Source of the DNA: Patescibacteria group bacterium
GTDB lineage: Bacteria; Patescibacteriota; Patescibacteriia; UBA1558; S5-K13
Direction of reading: 5' to 3'
NCBI GenBank assembly: GCA_028703545.1
Contig: JAQVMR010000046.1
Coordinates: forward strand, 1 to 7,663
Length of the DNA stretch: 7,663 bases
The notes beneath the pieces were generated by a model. It had not been told where the DNA came from. It searched no databases and saw only the letters and a program-made list of their open reading frames with translations. Positions 1-6,222 of this stretch are shown here, in pieces (within the stretch, counting starts at the first letter, position 1; each line of letters starts with the position of its first letter). A program made the position numbers and the translations under genes.

Positions 1-179
1 ATTATTAATTTAAATTGATTCTTAAATTTATCCATAACTGAGGTACCATTTTTATGTTTAGCCTTATCGGGTTCTTGCTTAGAATAAGAATCCATTCTCT
101 CAATTAATACGTGCTTACAGTGCGGACAAAGATCCTCACTTTCTTTAATATTTTTTTTACAAAATGGACAATTTTTCAT
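1..179 (-). CDS. Zinc-ribbon protein, 3' end outside window
   Basis: This frame opens with ATG at 179-177 and runs off the left edge, giving 59 visible residues. The first 21 residues form a compact zinc ribbon: CPFC at 4-7 and CPHC at 18-21, the Cys4 pattern of zinc-ribbon (DUF-type, rubredoxin-like knuckle) domains. A charged, Lys-rich, probably unstructured stretch follows (about 28-50), and then the start of another amphipathic segment. The role cannot be told from the fragment; such N-terminal ribbons often precede membrane or regulatory domains, as in the gene at 790-1593. It starts 22 bases after the metalloprotease gene on the same strand, so it is probably the last visible member of that transcription unit. 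The GGAGG at 212-216 lies inside the upstream gene, 32 bases before the ATG, too far to act as a normal ribosome binding site. The ATG could be misjudged by a few codons. Confidence 0.75.
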   Translation of the reverse strand, partial: MKNCPFCKKNIKESEDLCPHCKHVLIERMDSYSKQEPDKAKHKNGTSVMDKFKNQFKLI

Positions 180-201
180 TTGATAATTGTTTAATGAATT
201 A

Positions 202-711
202 TTAAATTGATCCTCCAAAAGATACCAATGCTATAGCATAGAAAAGATCAAACCACAAAAACCTTAATTTATTTGCTAACCAAATTAAAGTATAAAAAGG
301 GTATGTCAAATAGTGTAATTTCGAACTGCCTCCTTTTAAAAGAATTTTACTTTTATCAAAAATATGTTTAGCGTCTTGATCACTCGGAAAAGCGTGCATT
401 CCTGATGAAATTGCAATCCACACCAATAAATAATACAAGAAGCTTTCTGTCTGTGTTTGAGTGGCAAAATAACTTACTATTATTGCTAACAATGAATTTA
501 TTATCAATGGACCAGTTGAAATCCAAAAAATTTGACCATACTTTTGTGGTTCATCGTGTATTACATAACCAACGGGATTTGTAAATTGAAAATATATAAC
601 TTTATGAACTTTTATATCCGTCCAGTCACAATATTTCTTATGAGCCCACTCATGTATTATTACTCCTGGGAAAGTCAATGCCGCTATTATCCAGCCCGGT
701 ATTAAAAACAT
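202..711 (-). CDS. Integral-membrane HExxH metalloprotease (M50/site-2-protease-like)
   Basis: A 169-residue membrane protein with a zinc-protease motif inside its first hydrophobic helix: HEWAH at 20-24 (His20, Glu21, His24). A second conserved-looking block, GMHAFPSDQD at 104-113, offers His106, Asp111 and Asp113 as candidates for the third zinc ligand. STGPLIINSLLA (65-76) resembles the GP-x-N helix of M50 enzymes. Hydrophobic helices are seen near 3-25, 60-82, 90-105 and 135-165. Site-2-type proteases cut substrates within the membrane, and that role is inferred here. The protein is shorter than typical RseP/SpoIVFB, lacks a PDZ domain, and resembles the small M50-like proteins seen in many bacteria and archaea. 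It shares a strand with an SppA-type protease two genes upstream. A probable promoter lies in the 78-base gap before it. Active-site assignment beyond HExxH is tentative. Confidence 0.82.
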   Translation of the reverse strand: MFLIPGWIIAALTFPGVIIHEWAHKKYCDWTDIKVHKVIYFQFTNPVGYVIHDEPQKYGQIFWISTGPLIINSLLAIIVSYFATQTQTESFLYYLLVWIAISSGMHAFPSDQDAKHIFDKSKILLKGGSSKLHYLTYPFYTLIWLANKLRFLWFDLFYAIALVSFGGSI

Positions 712-714
712 AAA

Positions 715-729
715 ATATTTTTAATTAAT
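715..729 (-). promoter_or_regulatory. Shared A-rich leader element before the metalloprotease start
   Basis: ATTAATTAAAAATAT on the minus strand, three bases before the ATG at 711. The identical 15-base string stands at 1608-1594, directly before the ATG at 1593. With no Shine-Dalgarno sequence at either start, it may be an A-rich translation-enhancing leader. Chance is possible in AT-rich DNA. Confidence 0.35.
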
Positions 730-749
730 GATTATTTCTCTTATCTATT

Positions 750-779
750 TTAATAGTAATACAAAAAATTGAGTTTCAA
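750..779 (-). promoter_or_regulatory. Probable promoter for the membrane metalloprotease gene
   Basis: Read on the minus strand, TTGAAA (779-774) matches five of six bases of the -35 consensus. TATTAA (755-750) matches four of six of the -10 consensus, with an 18-base spacer. It sits in the 78-base gap before the gene starting at 711 and would give a leader of about 30 bases. AT-rich DNA produces such matches by chance, so support is moderate. Confidence 0.35.
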
Positions 780-789
780 ATTGTGATAA

Positions 790-1593
790 TTATATTTGAT
801 GTTGGCTTTGGCCACGCACAAGACTACCAATAAAAAATAATAAAACAAATACTATCCAATAAATCATTGTTAAATACCATTTTTTAGGACTCAACATCTT
901 TTTTGTAAACCAAGTTCCTATTGCAGCACCAATAATATATGGAATAAACCCTCCAAAACCAAATGACCAAATCAAACATATTCCAAAACAAAGACCCATT
1001 GTAGCATATTTAACTGAACCTTTCTTATTGTCTTCTTTTTTTACCGCTGGAATATCTTCTAATTTTATTTCATTTTCTATTGTTTCACCAAATATCTCTC
1101 TTATTCTTTTTACTATATCTCTCGGTTGAAATTTTTTTATTACAAAATAATCTTTCATTCCCGATTCTATACCCATTTCTATTTCTTCTTTTTTATCCAT
1201 GTTTGTAAGCGCAAATACAGGGACATTTTTTGTTCTATTATCTGCTTTCAATGTCTTTGTCAATTCATAACCATCCATTTCTGGAAATATTATCCCAGTT
1301 AAAATAATTTCTGGGCGTTCTTTTAAAACTAAATTAATTAATACTTTCTTATCTTTAGGTGGATACGGATAATTTACAACATGAAATCCAAATTTTTCTA
1401 TACCCAAACCATAAGAATCAGTCAGAATTTCATCATTTTCAAAAAATAATATCTTAGGAGAATTTTCATACTTTATTTCATCTGAAGATTCTTTCTTTTT
1501 ATCAATCTGCTTAATTTGAATAATTTTTCCACCGCAATTATTACAAAATTTTGCTTCATCCAAAATTTCTTTTCCACACTGATGACAAAACAT
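790..1593 (-). CDS. Zinc ribbon, degenerate receiver domain and two membrane helices
   Basis: A 267-residue protein of three parts. Residues 3-20 form a Cys4 zinc ribbon (CHQC at 3-6, CNNC at 17-20). Residues about 46-170 are a response-regulator receiver (CheY-like) fold. It begins KILFFENDE, where the acidic pair is Glu52/Asn53, and continues PEIILTGIIFPEMDGYEL at 94-111, then Thr130 and Lys153. The phospho-accepting Asp, normally six residues after this Pro, is Gly100, so it is probably a pseudo-receiver that cannot be phosphorylated in the usual way. Residues about 195-260 hold two hydrophobic helices with a basic loop (TKKMLSPKKW). There is no DNA-binding or enzymatic output domain, so the receiver is tethered to the membrane and probably binds a partner. 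It lies between sppA and the metalloprotease gene on the same strand. The domain assignment is firm; the function is inference. Confidence 0.85.
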   Translation of the reverse strand: MFCHQCGKEILDEAKFCNNCGGKIIQIKQIDKKKESSDEIKYENSPKILFFENDEILTDSYGLGIEKFGFHVVNYPYPPKDKKVLINLVLKERPEIILTGIIFPEMDGYELTKTLKADNRTKNVPVFALTNMDKKEEIEMGIESGMKDYFVIKKFQPRDIVKRIREIFGETIENEIKLEDIPAVKKEDNKKGSVKYATMGLCFGICLIWSFGFGGFIPYIIGAAIGTWFTKKMLSPKKWYLTMIYWIVFVLLFFIGSLVRGQSQHQI

Positions 1594-1608
1594 ATATTTT
1601 TAATTAAT
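1594..1608 (-). promoter_or_regulatory. Shared A-rich leader element before the pseudo-receiver start
   Basis: The second exact copy of the 15-base ATTAATTAAAAATAT string, ending directly at the ATG of the zinc-ribbon/pseudo-receiver gene. The repeat and its fixed position next to start codons suggest a role in translation initiation, since no GGAGG-like site is present. Confidence 0.35.
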
Positions 1609-1634
1609 TGTAAATTTTTGTTATTTTATATTTA

Positions 1635-2564
1635 TTACCAACAAATTTCTATATCTTCTCCTATTTTATCTTTCAAATAATCTTTAGTTTCTTGTAGTCC
1701 ACCAATTTGATCTATAAGACCATTTTGCAAAGCCATTTCTCCAAGCATAGTAGAGCCATCTGCTAATTTCTTTACTTTTTCAATATCCATATTTCTATTT
1801 TCTGCTACAAGCTCAACAAAGTTTTGGTGAAGAATATTAACATCTCTCATCAAATATTGTTTTTCTTCTGTTGTTAAAGCTTTATTTGGATCGCCAGTAT
1901 CTTTGAATTTTCCCGAAGAAAGAGATATATAATTTAAACCATCTTTATTATTTTTGTTAACATTATCTAGATAAGATCCAGTAACACCTATACCACCTAC
2001 ATCAGAATTTTTTGAAGCAAAGATTCTACTAGCACCACTAGCCGCCATATAAGCAGCTGAATCACCATATTCTCTTATTATCGCTACAGTTAGCTTCTTT
2101 GCTCTTTTCATAGCTATAGCAATCTCTTCTCCAGCTACAGGATAGCCACCTTGAGAATCAACTTCTAATATAATGGCTTTTATTTTATCGTCCTTTTCTG
2201 CTTCATTGATATAATAAACAATTTCTTCGGAAGCTGTTTTATCACCAATAGCTTCTTTATCATCTGGATTAACAATATACGTAACCACCTCTCCACGAAG
2301 CTCAATTCCAGAAACATTACAATCCTTTTCTTTTTTATCAGCGGTGGTCTCTGTTGAATTTTCATATGAAGGACTATCTCCAAATTGATAATTATATTCA
2401 TCTTTAACAATAATAAAAGCCCCTAGAAAAATAGTAAGAATAGCTAGTGATCTTATAAACTTCTTAAATGGTGACCACTTGAAATTCCTTGGATTAAACT
2501 TTGAATAATTAATTTTATATTTACAGACTTGAAAATTCAAGATTTTTTTTAAAGTGTTCGGCAT
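1635..2564 (-). CDS. sppA: Signal peptide peptidase SppA-like serine protease (S49 family)
   Basis: A 309-residue S49 peptidase of the short, single-domain type. A basic N-terminal tail of about 37 residues precedes one membrane anchor (about 38-53); the protease domain (about 84-305) follows. Ser169 in YGDSAAYMAASG fits the nucleophile position and Lys221 in SGKFKDTG the general base. Their 52-residue spacing equals that of Ser147/Lys199 in Bacillus subtilis SppA. Other family signatures are DSQGGYPVAGEEIA (136-149), VGGIGVTGSY (189-198) and the C-terminal NGLIDQIGG (281-289). The nucleophile context is DSAAY rather than the usual ASGGY, a mild divergence. The family degrades cleaved signal peptides and other membrane-bound peptides on the outer face of the membrane. 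The gene starts 4 bases after the 294-aa membrane protein gene, implying co-transcription and probably translational coupling. Confidence 0.93.
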   Translation of the reverse strand: MPNTLKKILNFQVCKYKINYSKFNPRNFKWSPFKKFIRSLAILTIFLGAFIIVKDEYNYQFGDSPSYENSTETTADKKEKDCNVSGIELRGEVVTYIVNPDDKEAIGDKTASEEIVYYINEAEKDDKIKAIILEVDSQGGYPVAGEEIAIAMKRAKKLTVAIIREYGDSAAYMAASGASRIFASKNSDVGGIGVTGSYLDNVNKNNKDGLNYISLSSGKFKDTGDPNKALTTEEKQYLMRDVNILHQNFVELVAENRNMDIEKVKKLADGSTMLGEMALQNGLIDQIGGLQETKDYLKDKIGEDIEICW

Positions 2565-2568
2565 GAAA

Positions 2569-3453
2569 TTATAATTTTTTGTTAATTTGTTCTCGCCAGT
2601 CTTGATTGTGTGGGTCTATAATAATATCGGGAGTTCCATTTTTATGAATCATACTTTCATGTTTTGCTGTACTCATTATCCCGATAGCTTTATTCGCCCA
2701 CAAATCATCAAATAAAACTTCGTCATTTTGAGCATCATAAATCATAAAACCTTGTCCAATTGGCTTTAATAATCTTGTTATTAAAAATGGCATTAAAATA
2801 CCCAATAAATAGAGTGGACTTACCTTTATCGCTAATATAATAGAAAATGGTATCCAAAACCATTCACTAGAAAACAACCAATAAAATATAAAAAATGCTT
2901 TCCAAAAAAGTTTAGGTTTTTTGGTTTCGCTAAACCAATAGATCCAAACACCAAAGGTGTCCTTCATTGACTTTTTAAGTCTTAGCTCAACCTTTTTTTC
3001 TTTGATTAAATTTTGTAACCGCAAAAACTCCCTACTCATTTTTGCAGGGGTTAACCCGTAAGAATTTATAGGGGTGTTAATTGCTTTGTTTTCTTGATTT
3101 TCATGTTTTCCGATTTCCAAAAAAAGACATATTACATAAATAAATATAATAAAATTGATTACCTTAGCTACATTCAACAAAATAATAATAAGACTTCCAT
3201 ATTGAGGCAAGGCAATTTCTTGAATTGCTGTTAATGCATAAAGAATAATTGTTGAGAATACAAATATTATTGATGCATATTTAAATTTTTTCCATAAATG
3301 GATTGTTGCCATAACAATAAACATTGACGTTGCTATTCCTGATATAATTAAAACAATTGGAAATTCAAAATTTCCTTCAAGATCTGTCGCGGAAGTTATA
3401 ACGCCCAATATATATGTTCCTATACCAAAAATTGCGAGTGTTTTGTTTTTCAT
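2569..3453 (-). CDS. Six-helix membrane protein of unknown function
   Basis: A 294-residue protein I do not recognise. Four hydrophobic helices lie near residues 5-21, 31-52, 58-78 and 88-113. A basic, probably helical cytoplasmic stretch follows (about 115-165, with REFLRLQNLIKEKK at 141-154), then two more helices at about 184-206 and 209-227. A soluble C-terminal tail (about 232-294) contains MIYDAQNDEVLFDD (237-250), WANKAIGIM (252-260) and a His/Asp-rich end (IIIDPHNQDWREQ). The tail is polar and ordered-looking and may be the functional or partner-binding part; no known catalytic motif is visible. The gene is packed between the small membrane protein upstream (4-base gap) and sppA downstream (4-base gap), so it is very likely in one operon with both. 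No Shine-Dalgarno sequence is seen at normal distance from the ATG. Confidence 0.8.
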   Translation of the reverse strand: MKNKTLAIFGIGTYILGVITSATDLEGNFEFPIVLIISGIATSMFIVMATIHLWKKFKYASIIFVFSTIILYALTAIQEIALPQYGSLIIILLNVAKVINFIIFIYVICLFLEIGKHENQENKAINTPINSYGLTPAKMSREFLRLQNLIKEKKVELRLKKSMKDTFGVWIYWFSETKKPKLFWKAFFIFYWLFSSEWFWIPFSIILAIKVSPLYLLGILMPFLITRLLKPIGQGFMIYDAQNDEVLFDDLWANKAIGIMSTAKHESMIHKNGTPDIIIDPHNQDWREQINKKL

Positions 3454-3457
3454 ATAA

Positions 3458-3730
3458 TTATTTAACCCTTGGTTTAAACGGACTCATAAGAATATTACCG
3501 ATTATATTTAGAATAGGTAAAACAGTCCCTATATAACAAATGATAAAGATGAGTATGGTATACTTCCAATTCATAATAAAAATTATTATAGCCAAACCTA
3601 TATAAATCGGATAAACATATTTTACCCACGAAGGAAGTGTTGATTTATTTTCTTGTCGAGAGTGTAAATCAAAAGACACTACAGAAGAAAACATAATAAA
3701 TACGATACTTAATATATCAAAAATAGACAT
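3458..3730 (-). CDS. Small membrane protein, 90 aa, unknown function
   Basis: First gene of the minus-strand run. From the ATG at 3730 it encodes 90 residues with a hydrophobic helix near the N terminus (IFDILSIVFIMFSSVVSF), a polar stretch (HSRQENKST), two further helices (about 38-50 and 54-75) and a basic C terminus (SPFKPRVK). No known family is recognised. The open frame extends upstream to an ATG at 3784 (108 aa), but I prefer 3730. The extra 18 residues would begin upstream of the best -10 box (3762-3767), and the 3730 ATG is preceded by an A-rich AATAAAAAAT leader like those before the genes at 711 and 1593. It ends 4 bases before the 294-aa membrane protein gene, so the two are probably coupled and may act together in the membrane. 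Confidence 0.65.
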   Translation of the reverse strand: MSIFDILSIVFIMFSSVVSFDLHSRQENKSTLPSWVKYVYPIYIGLAIIIFIMNWKYTILIFIICYIGTVLPILNIIGNILMSPFKPRVK

Positions 3731-3761
3731 ATTTTTTATTCTCAAATGATAAATTACCCTA

Positions 3762-3767
3762 ATTATA
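3762..3767 (-). promoter_or_regulatory. Candidate -10 box for the minus-strand membrane gene cluster
   Basis: On the minus strand this is a perfect TATAAT. It lies within a small symmetric stretch, TTATA-G-TATAA on the plus strand at 3763-3773. The start site would fall near 3755, about 25 bases before the ATG at 3730. No convincing -35 hexamer is seen 16-18 bases upstream, so support is modest. Confidence 0.35.
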
Positions 3768-3796
3768 GTATAACTCAAAAACATTCCTTAATAAAG

Positions 3797-3827
3797 TTAG
3801 TTACCAACAACTTATCTACCTAGGACT
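3797..3827 (+). repeat. Left copy of imperfect direct repeat; candidate recombinase attachment site
   Basis: The order of elements is TTAGTTACCA, ten unrelated bases, then TACCTAGGACT. The same order and the same ten-base spacing recur at 6223-6260 beyond the HEPN-like gene, where TACCTA and GGACT are split by eight bases. The copy lies 41 bases before the serine recombinase start, where attachment sites of such elements often sit. The match is imperfect and could be chance in AT-rich DNA. Confidence 0.3.
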
Positions 3828-3831
3828 ACCC

Positions 3832-3860
3832 TTGATTCTTCTAGAGAATTGCGTCATCAA
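3832..3860 (+). promoter_or_regulatory. Nested inverted repeats just upstream of the recombinase gene
   Basis: Two nested short inverted repeats sit directly before the recombinase ATG: the outer pair TTGAT / ATCAA, and the inner pair ATTCT-TCTAG-AGAAT. Dyad symmetry here could be an operator bound by a repressor, part of a recombinase binding site, or a leader hairpin. No clear -35/-10 pair is visible in the 84 bases between the divergent genes on this strand. Confidence 0.25.
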
Positions 3861-3867
3861 TTAGGCT

Positions 3868-5190
3868 ATGAATACAGTAAAAACACCCGTAGGGACAACG
3901 GATAAAATAACAGTCCCAATAAAGGTCAAATACTGCCTTTATGCAAGAAAATCATCAGAATCAGAGGAAAGACAAGTCCTTTCTATAGATAGTCAGATAA
4001 AGGAGATGCTTCAACTAGCTGAAAGGGAGAATTTAGAAGTGGTAACCATGAAAAGAGAATCTCACAGTGCCAAAGAAACTGGGCAAAGACCAGTTTTCAA
4101 TGAGATTATAGACGAAATTAAACAAGGTAAGTTTAATGGTATTCTGACTTGGGCTCCAGATCGTATTAGCAGAAATGCAGGCGACTTAGGTAAAATTGTA
4201 GATCTTATGGATTCAGGTGCTTTGGTAGACATAAGAACGTTTGGACAAAAATTTTCTAATAATCCAAGTGAGAAATTTCTTCTTATGATATTAGGATCAC
4301 AAGCTAAACTAGAAAATGATAATAGGGGTATAAATGTAAAACGCGGTCTAAGGACAAGAGTAGAAATGGGACTGTGGCCAGGAGTGGCACCGCTGGGATA
4401 TCTTAATCAAAATAGAATGGATGCAAAATGTCAGGTGATTATAGATCCTCAAAGAGCGCCCGTAATTAAAAAGATTTTTGAGCGTGTTGCATATGAACAG
4501 TATAGCGGTAGAAAAATATATAACTGGTTAAAACATGAATTAAATTTTTATACAAGGGGGAATAAATCTCTAACTCTAAGCGGAGTATATAAAGTATTGA
4601 ATAATCCATTTTATTATGGAGTATTTGAATATCCAATTGAAAGTGGTAATTGGTATACCGGAAAGCACGAACCAATTATTAATCAAGAACTATTTGAAAA
4701 AGCAAAAGCACAATTGCAAAGAGATAATATCATAAGAGAAAATCATGAGTTCTCATTTACTAAACTATTTACTTGCGGATATTGTGGAAGTGGTATGTCT
4801 GCACAAGAAAAATATAAACAACTTAAAGATGGTACTCGTGCTAAATATATTTATTATTCTTGTAGTAGAGCGAGAGATAGAAATTGTAAAAATAAATATA
4901 TTAGAGAAGAAGATCTTATCACCGAATTATTAAAAATATTGGACAAGGTAGATATCAATGAACTTGGAATGAGAAAAAGATTAGAAGACGAAATTGGAAG
5001 ATTTAATATATTTCAAAGATCAGTACTTGGTAGTACTGATAAGATTAAAAAAACACAAGATACTGATATACGAAATTATGCAAAGTATATTTTAAAAGAG
5101 GGGTCTGTGTCAGAAAAAAGAGAATTGTTGGGAAATTTGAAATCTAAGATTAGCTATAAGGATAAGGTGCTTACACTAATTAATGAGTAA
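3868..5190 (+). CDS. Large serine recombinase (site-specific integrase/transposase)
   Basis: A 440-residue large serine recombinase. The resolvase-type catalytic domain (about 22-165) opens with YARKSS, giving Arg27 and nucleophile Ser29. Downstream are SIDSQ (39-43) and APDRISRNAGD (96-106) with the active-site Arg99 and Arg102. The recombinase domain (about 172-285) contains GVAPLGYLN and VLNNPFYYGV. A zinc ribbon follows with Cys303, Cys306, Cys332 and Cys340, then a Lys/Glu-rich C-terminal helical region. These enzymes cut both strands at paired attachment sites through a 5' phosphoserine link and integrate, excise or invert DNA without homology. The protein looks complete, though at the short end for large serine integrases. 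It faces away from the minus-strand genes on its left, and its last 8 bases overlap an alternative start of the next gene. No good ribosome binding site precedes the ATG; an in-frame TAG at 3862 rules out an earlier start. Confidence 0.95.
   Translation: MNTVKTPVGTTDKITVPIKVKYCLYARKSSESEERQVLSIDSQIKEMLQLAERENLEVVTMKRESHSAKETGQRPVFNEIIDEIKQGKFNGILTWAPDRISRNAGDLGKIVDLMDSGALVDIRTFGQKFSNNPSEKFLLMILGSQAKLENDNRGINVKRGLRTRVEMGLWPGVAPLGYLNQNRMDAKCQVIIDPQRAPVIKKIFERVAYEQYSGRKIYNWLKHELNFYTRGNKSLTLSGVYKVLNNPFYYGVFEYPIESGNWYTGKHEPIINQELFEKAKAQLQRDNIIRENHEFSFTKLFTCGYCGSGMSAQEKYKQLKDGTRAKYIYYSCSRARDRNCKNKYIREEDLITELLKILDKVDINELGMRKRLEDEIGRFNIFQRSVLGSTDKIKKTQDTDIRNYAKYILKEGSVSEKRELLGNLKSKISYKDKVLTLINE
5019..5040. 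repeat. Perfect 9-bp inverted repeat inside the recombinase gene
   Basis: ATCAGTACT, a four-base centre TGGT, then AGTACTGAT: a perfect 9-bp dyad within codons 384-391 of the recombinase. As RNA it would form a hairpin with a tetraloop; as DNA it could bind a dimeric regulator. No T tract follows, so it is not a standard terminator. Confidence 0.6.
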
Positions 5191-5191
5191 A

Positions 5192-5200
5192 TGCTATAAT
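5192..5200 (+). promoter_or_regulatory. Extended -10 promoter for the HEPN-like gene, probably leaderless
   Basis: TGCTATAAT is a perfect extended -10 element (TG, one base, TATAAT) starting 2 bases after the recombinase stop codon. Transcription would begin about 7 bases past it, at or next to the A of the ATG at 5207, giving a leaderless message. No good -35 is present, which extended -10 promoters tolerate. The promoter would uncouple the cargo gene from the recombinase. Confidence 0.5.
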
Positions 5201-5206
5201 ATTAAA

Positions 5207-6205
5207 ATGAATACAAAAGATAATAATTTGTTTGATTGGCGATCTGGTGCATTTAGAATGGAAATAGGAACACAAGATAATGACCCAGTTTCTGCTTTTT
5301 TAAAAGTAAATAATAAACTATTCTGTTTAACTAGAAAGAATATCCATTCTATAATGACTGCCGACACGATTGACCCAGAACAAACTAATCCAAATATAAG
5401 ACACACTCAACAAAATATACTTCCTTACGGATCCGATAATCGTTTTGTTGGTGGAATTTTACAACAAGCAAATATTCTTTTTGAAGAAGGCGCGTTACCA
5501 AAGAATATAACTAATCCAAAAGCAATTAATATTGCATTTAATTTCTTAAACGAAATACTCGCTTTAAATACTTTAGTAGAAGAATATACTAGTGAAGAGA
5601 AGCAAATAGACGAATTTTTTAACGGTAATCCACGGAAAGATGGTTCTCTTCTTATTCCTTCATTGCCAAATCTTGAACAAAAGATTAAAAAAATCATTTC
5701 AAATGCAGACCATTCAATTTTTTCAATAATTGAACTAGTACAAATATTTTATCCAGAAATCAAAACCGAAGGGTGGATAGAACAGTTATTCAAAAAATTA
5801 AAACTTGAAAAGGGTGAAAACAATCAAGCTACTATTTTTATTAATGAATTTAGGGACTTTATAAAAATAATTAGAAAAATAAGAAATAAAATAGAACATC
5901 CTCGTATCGTTGGTATTTTAAACATAAATAACTATAAAATAGAACCATCTGGAATTTTAACAAAACCAACAATCTATTTTGAGAGTGGAAATATGTCTCC
6001 ATTAAACATCAAAACTTCAGAATTTGTTTATACAGTAGTAGAAAATTTGTTTCAACTATTTCAATTATTAATGGCTCATTTATGTAACATACATGCACAA
6101 CCCTTTGCTGATGATAAAAGGATTGTAGATGAAATACCACCAGACAAACGCAGAGATGAAGAAAAACATGTAAGATTTAGATACAGTATTCTTTGGACTA
6201 AGTAA
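5207..6205 (+). CDS. Soluble protein with HEPN-like R-N-x3-H motif, possible defence or toxin cargo
   Basis: About 332 residues, no signal peptide and no membrane helices. I do not recognise the family as a whole. The clearest signature is IRKIRNKIEHP, with Arg226, Asn227 and His231 spaced as in the R-x4-6-H motif of HEPN domains, usually R-N-x-x-x-H and found in ribonucleases of toxin-antitoxin and abortive-infection systems. It follows a long predicted helix (INEFRDFIKIIRKI), as expected for HEPN helices. An N-terminal part (about 1-100), with DPEQTNPNIRHTQQNI and GSDNRFVGGILQQANIL, looks like a separate, compact domain. The middle (about 130-215) is helical and Lys/Glu-rich. The gene abuts the recombinase, as a mobile-element cargo would. 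ATG 5207 is preferred because an extended -10 box ends at 5200; the alternative ATG 5183 adds 8 residues and overlaps the recombinase by 8 bases. RNase activity is inference. Confidence 0.75.
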   Translation: MNTKDNNLFDWRSGAFRMEIGTQDNDPVSAFLKVNNKLFCLTRKNIHSIMTADTIDPEQTNPNIRHTQQNILPYGSDNRFVGGILQQANILFEEGALPKNITNPKAINIAFNFLNEILALNTLVEEYTSEEKQIDEFFNGNPRKDGSLLIPSLPNLEQKIKKIISNADHSIFSIIELVQIFYPEIKTEGWIEQLFKKLKLEKGENNQATIFINEFRDFIKIIRKIRNKIEHPRIVGILNINNYKIEPSGILTKPTIYFESGNMSPLNIKTSEFVYTVVENLFQLFQLLMAHLCNIHAQPFADDKRIVDEIPPDKRRDEEKHVRFRYSILWTK

Positions 6206-6222
6206 CTTATGCTTTTTTGCTT

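Noticed and set aside
2180..2410. Minus-strand 76-codon open frame inside sppA
   Set aside because: It is a shifted frame within a clearly assigned S49 protease gene, with composition typical of out-of-frame AT-rich sequence.
4466..4933. Small open frames inside the recombinase gene (minus 4466-4675, plus 4745-4933)
   Set aside because: They overlap the recombinase and zinc-ribbon domains in other frames and show no motif of their own.
5194..5697. Two minus-strand open frames (5194-5406, 5425-5697) opposite the HEPN-like gene, considered as an antitoxin
   Set aside because: Both are antisense shadows without a plausible start signal or antitoxin-like composition; a real antitoxin is not evident.
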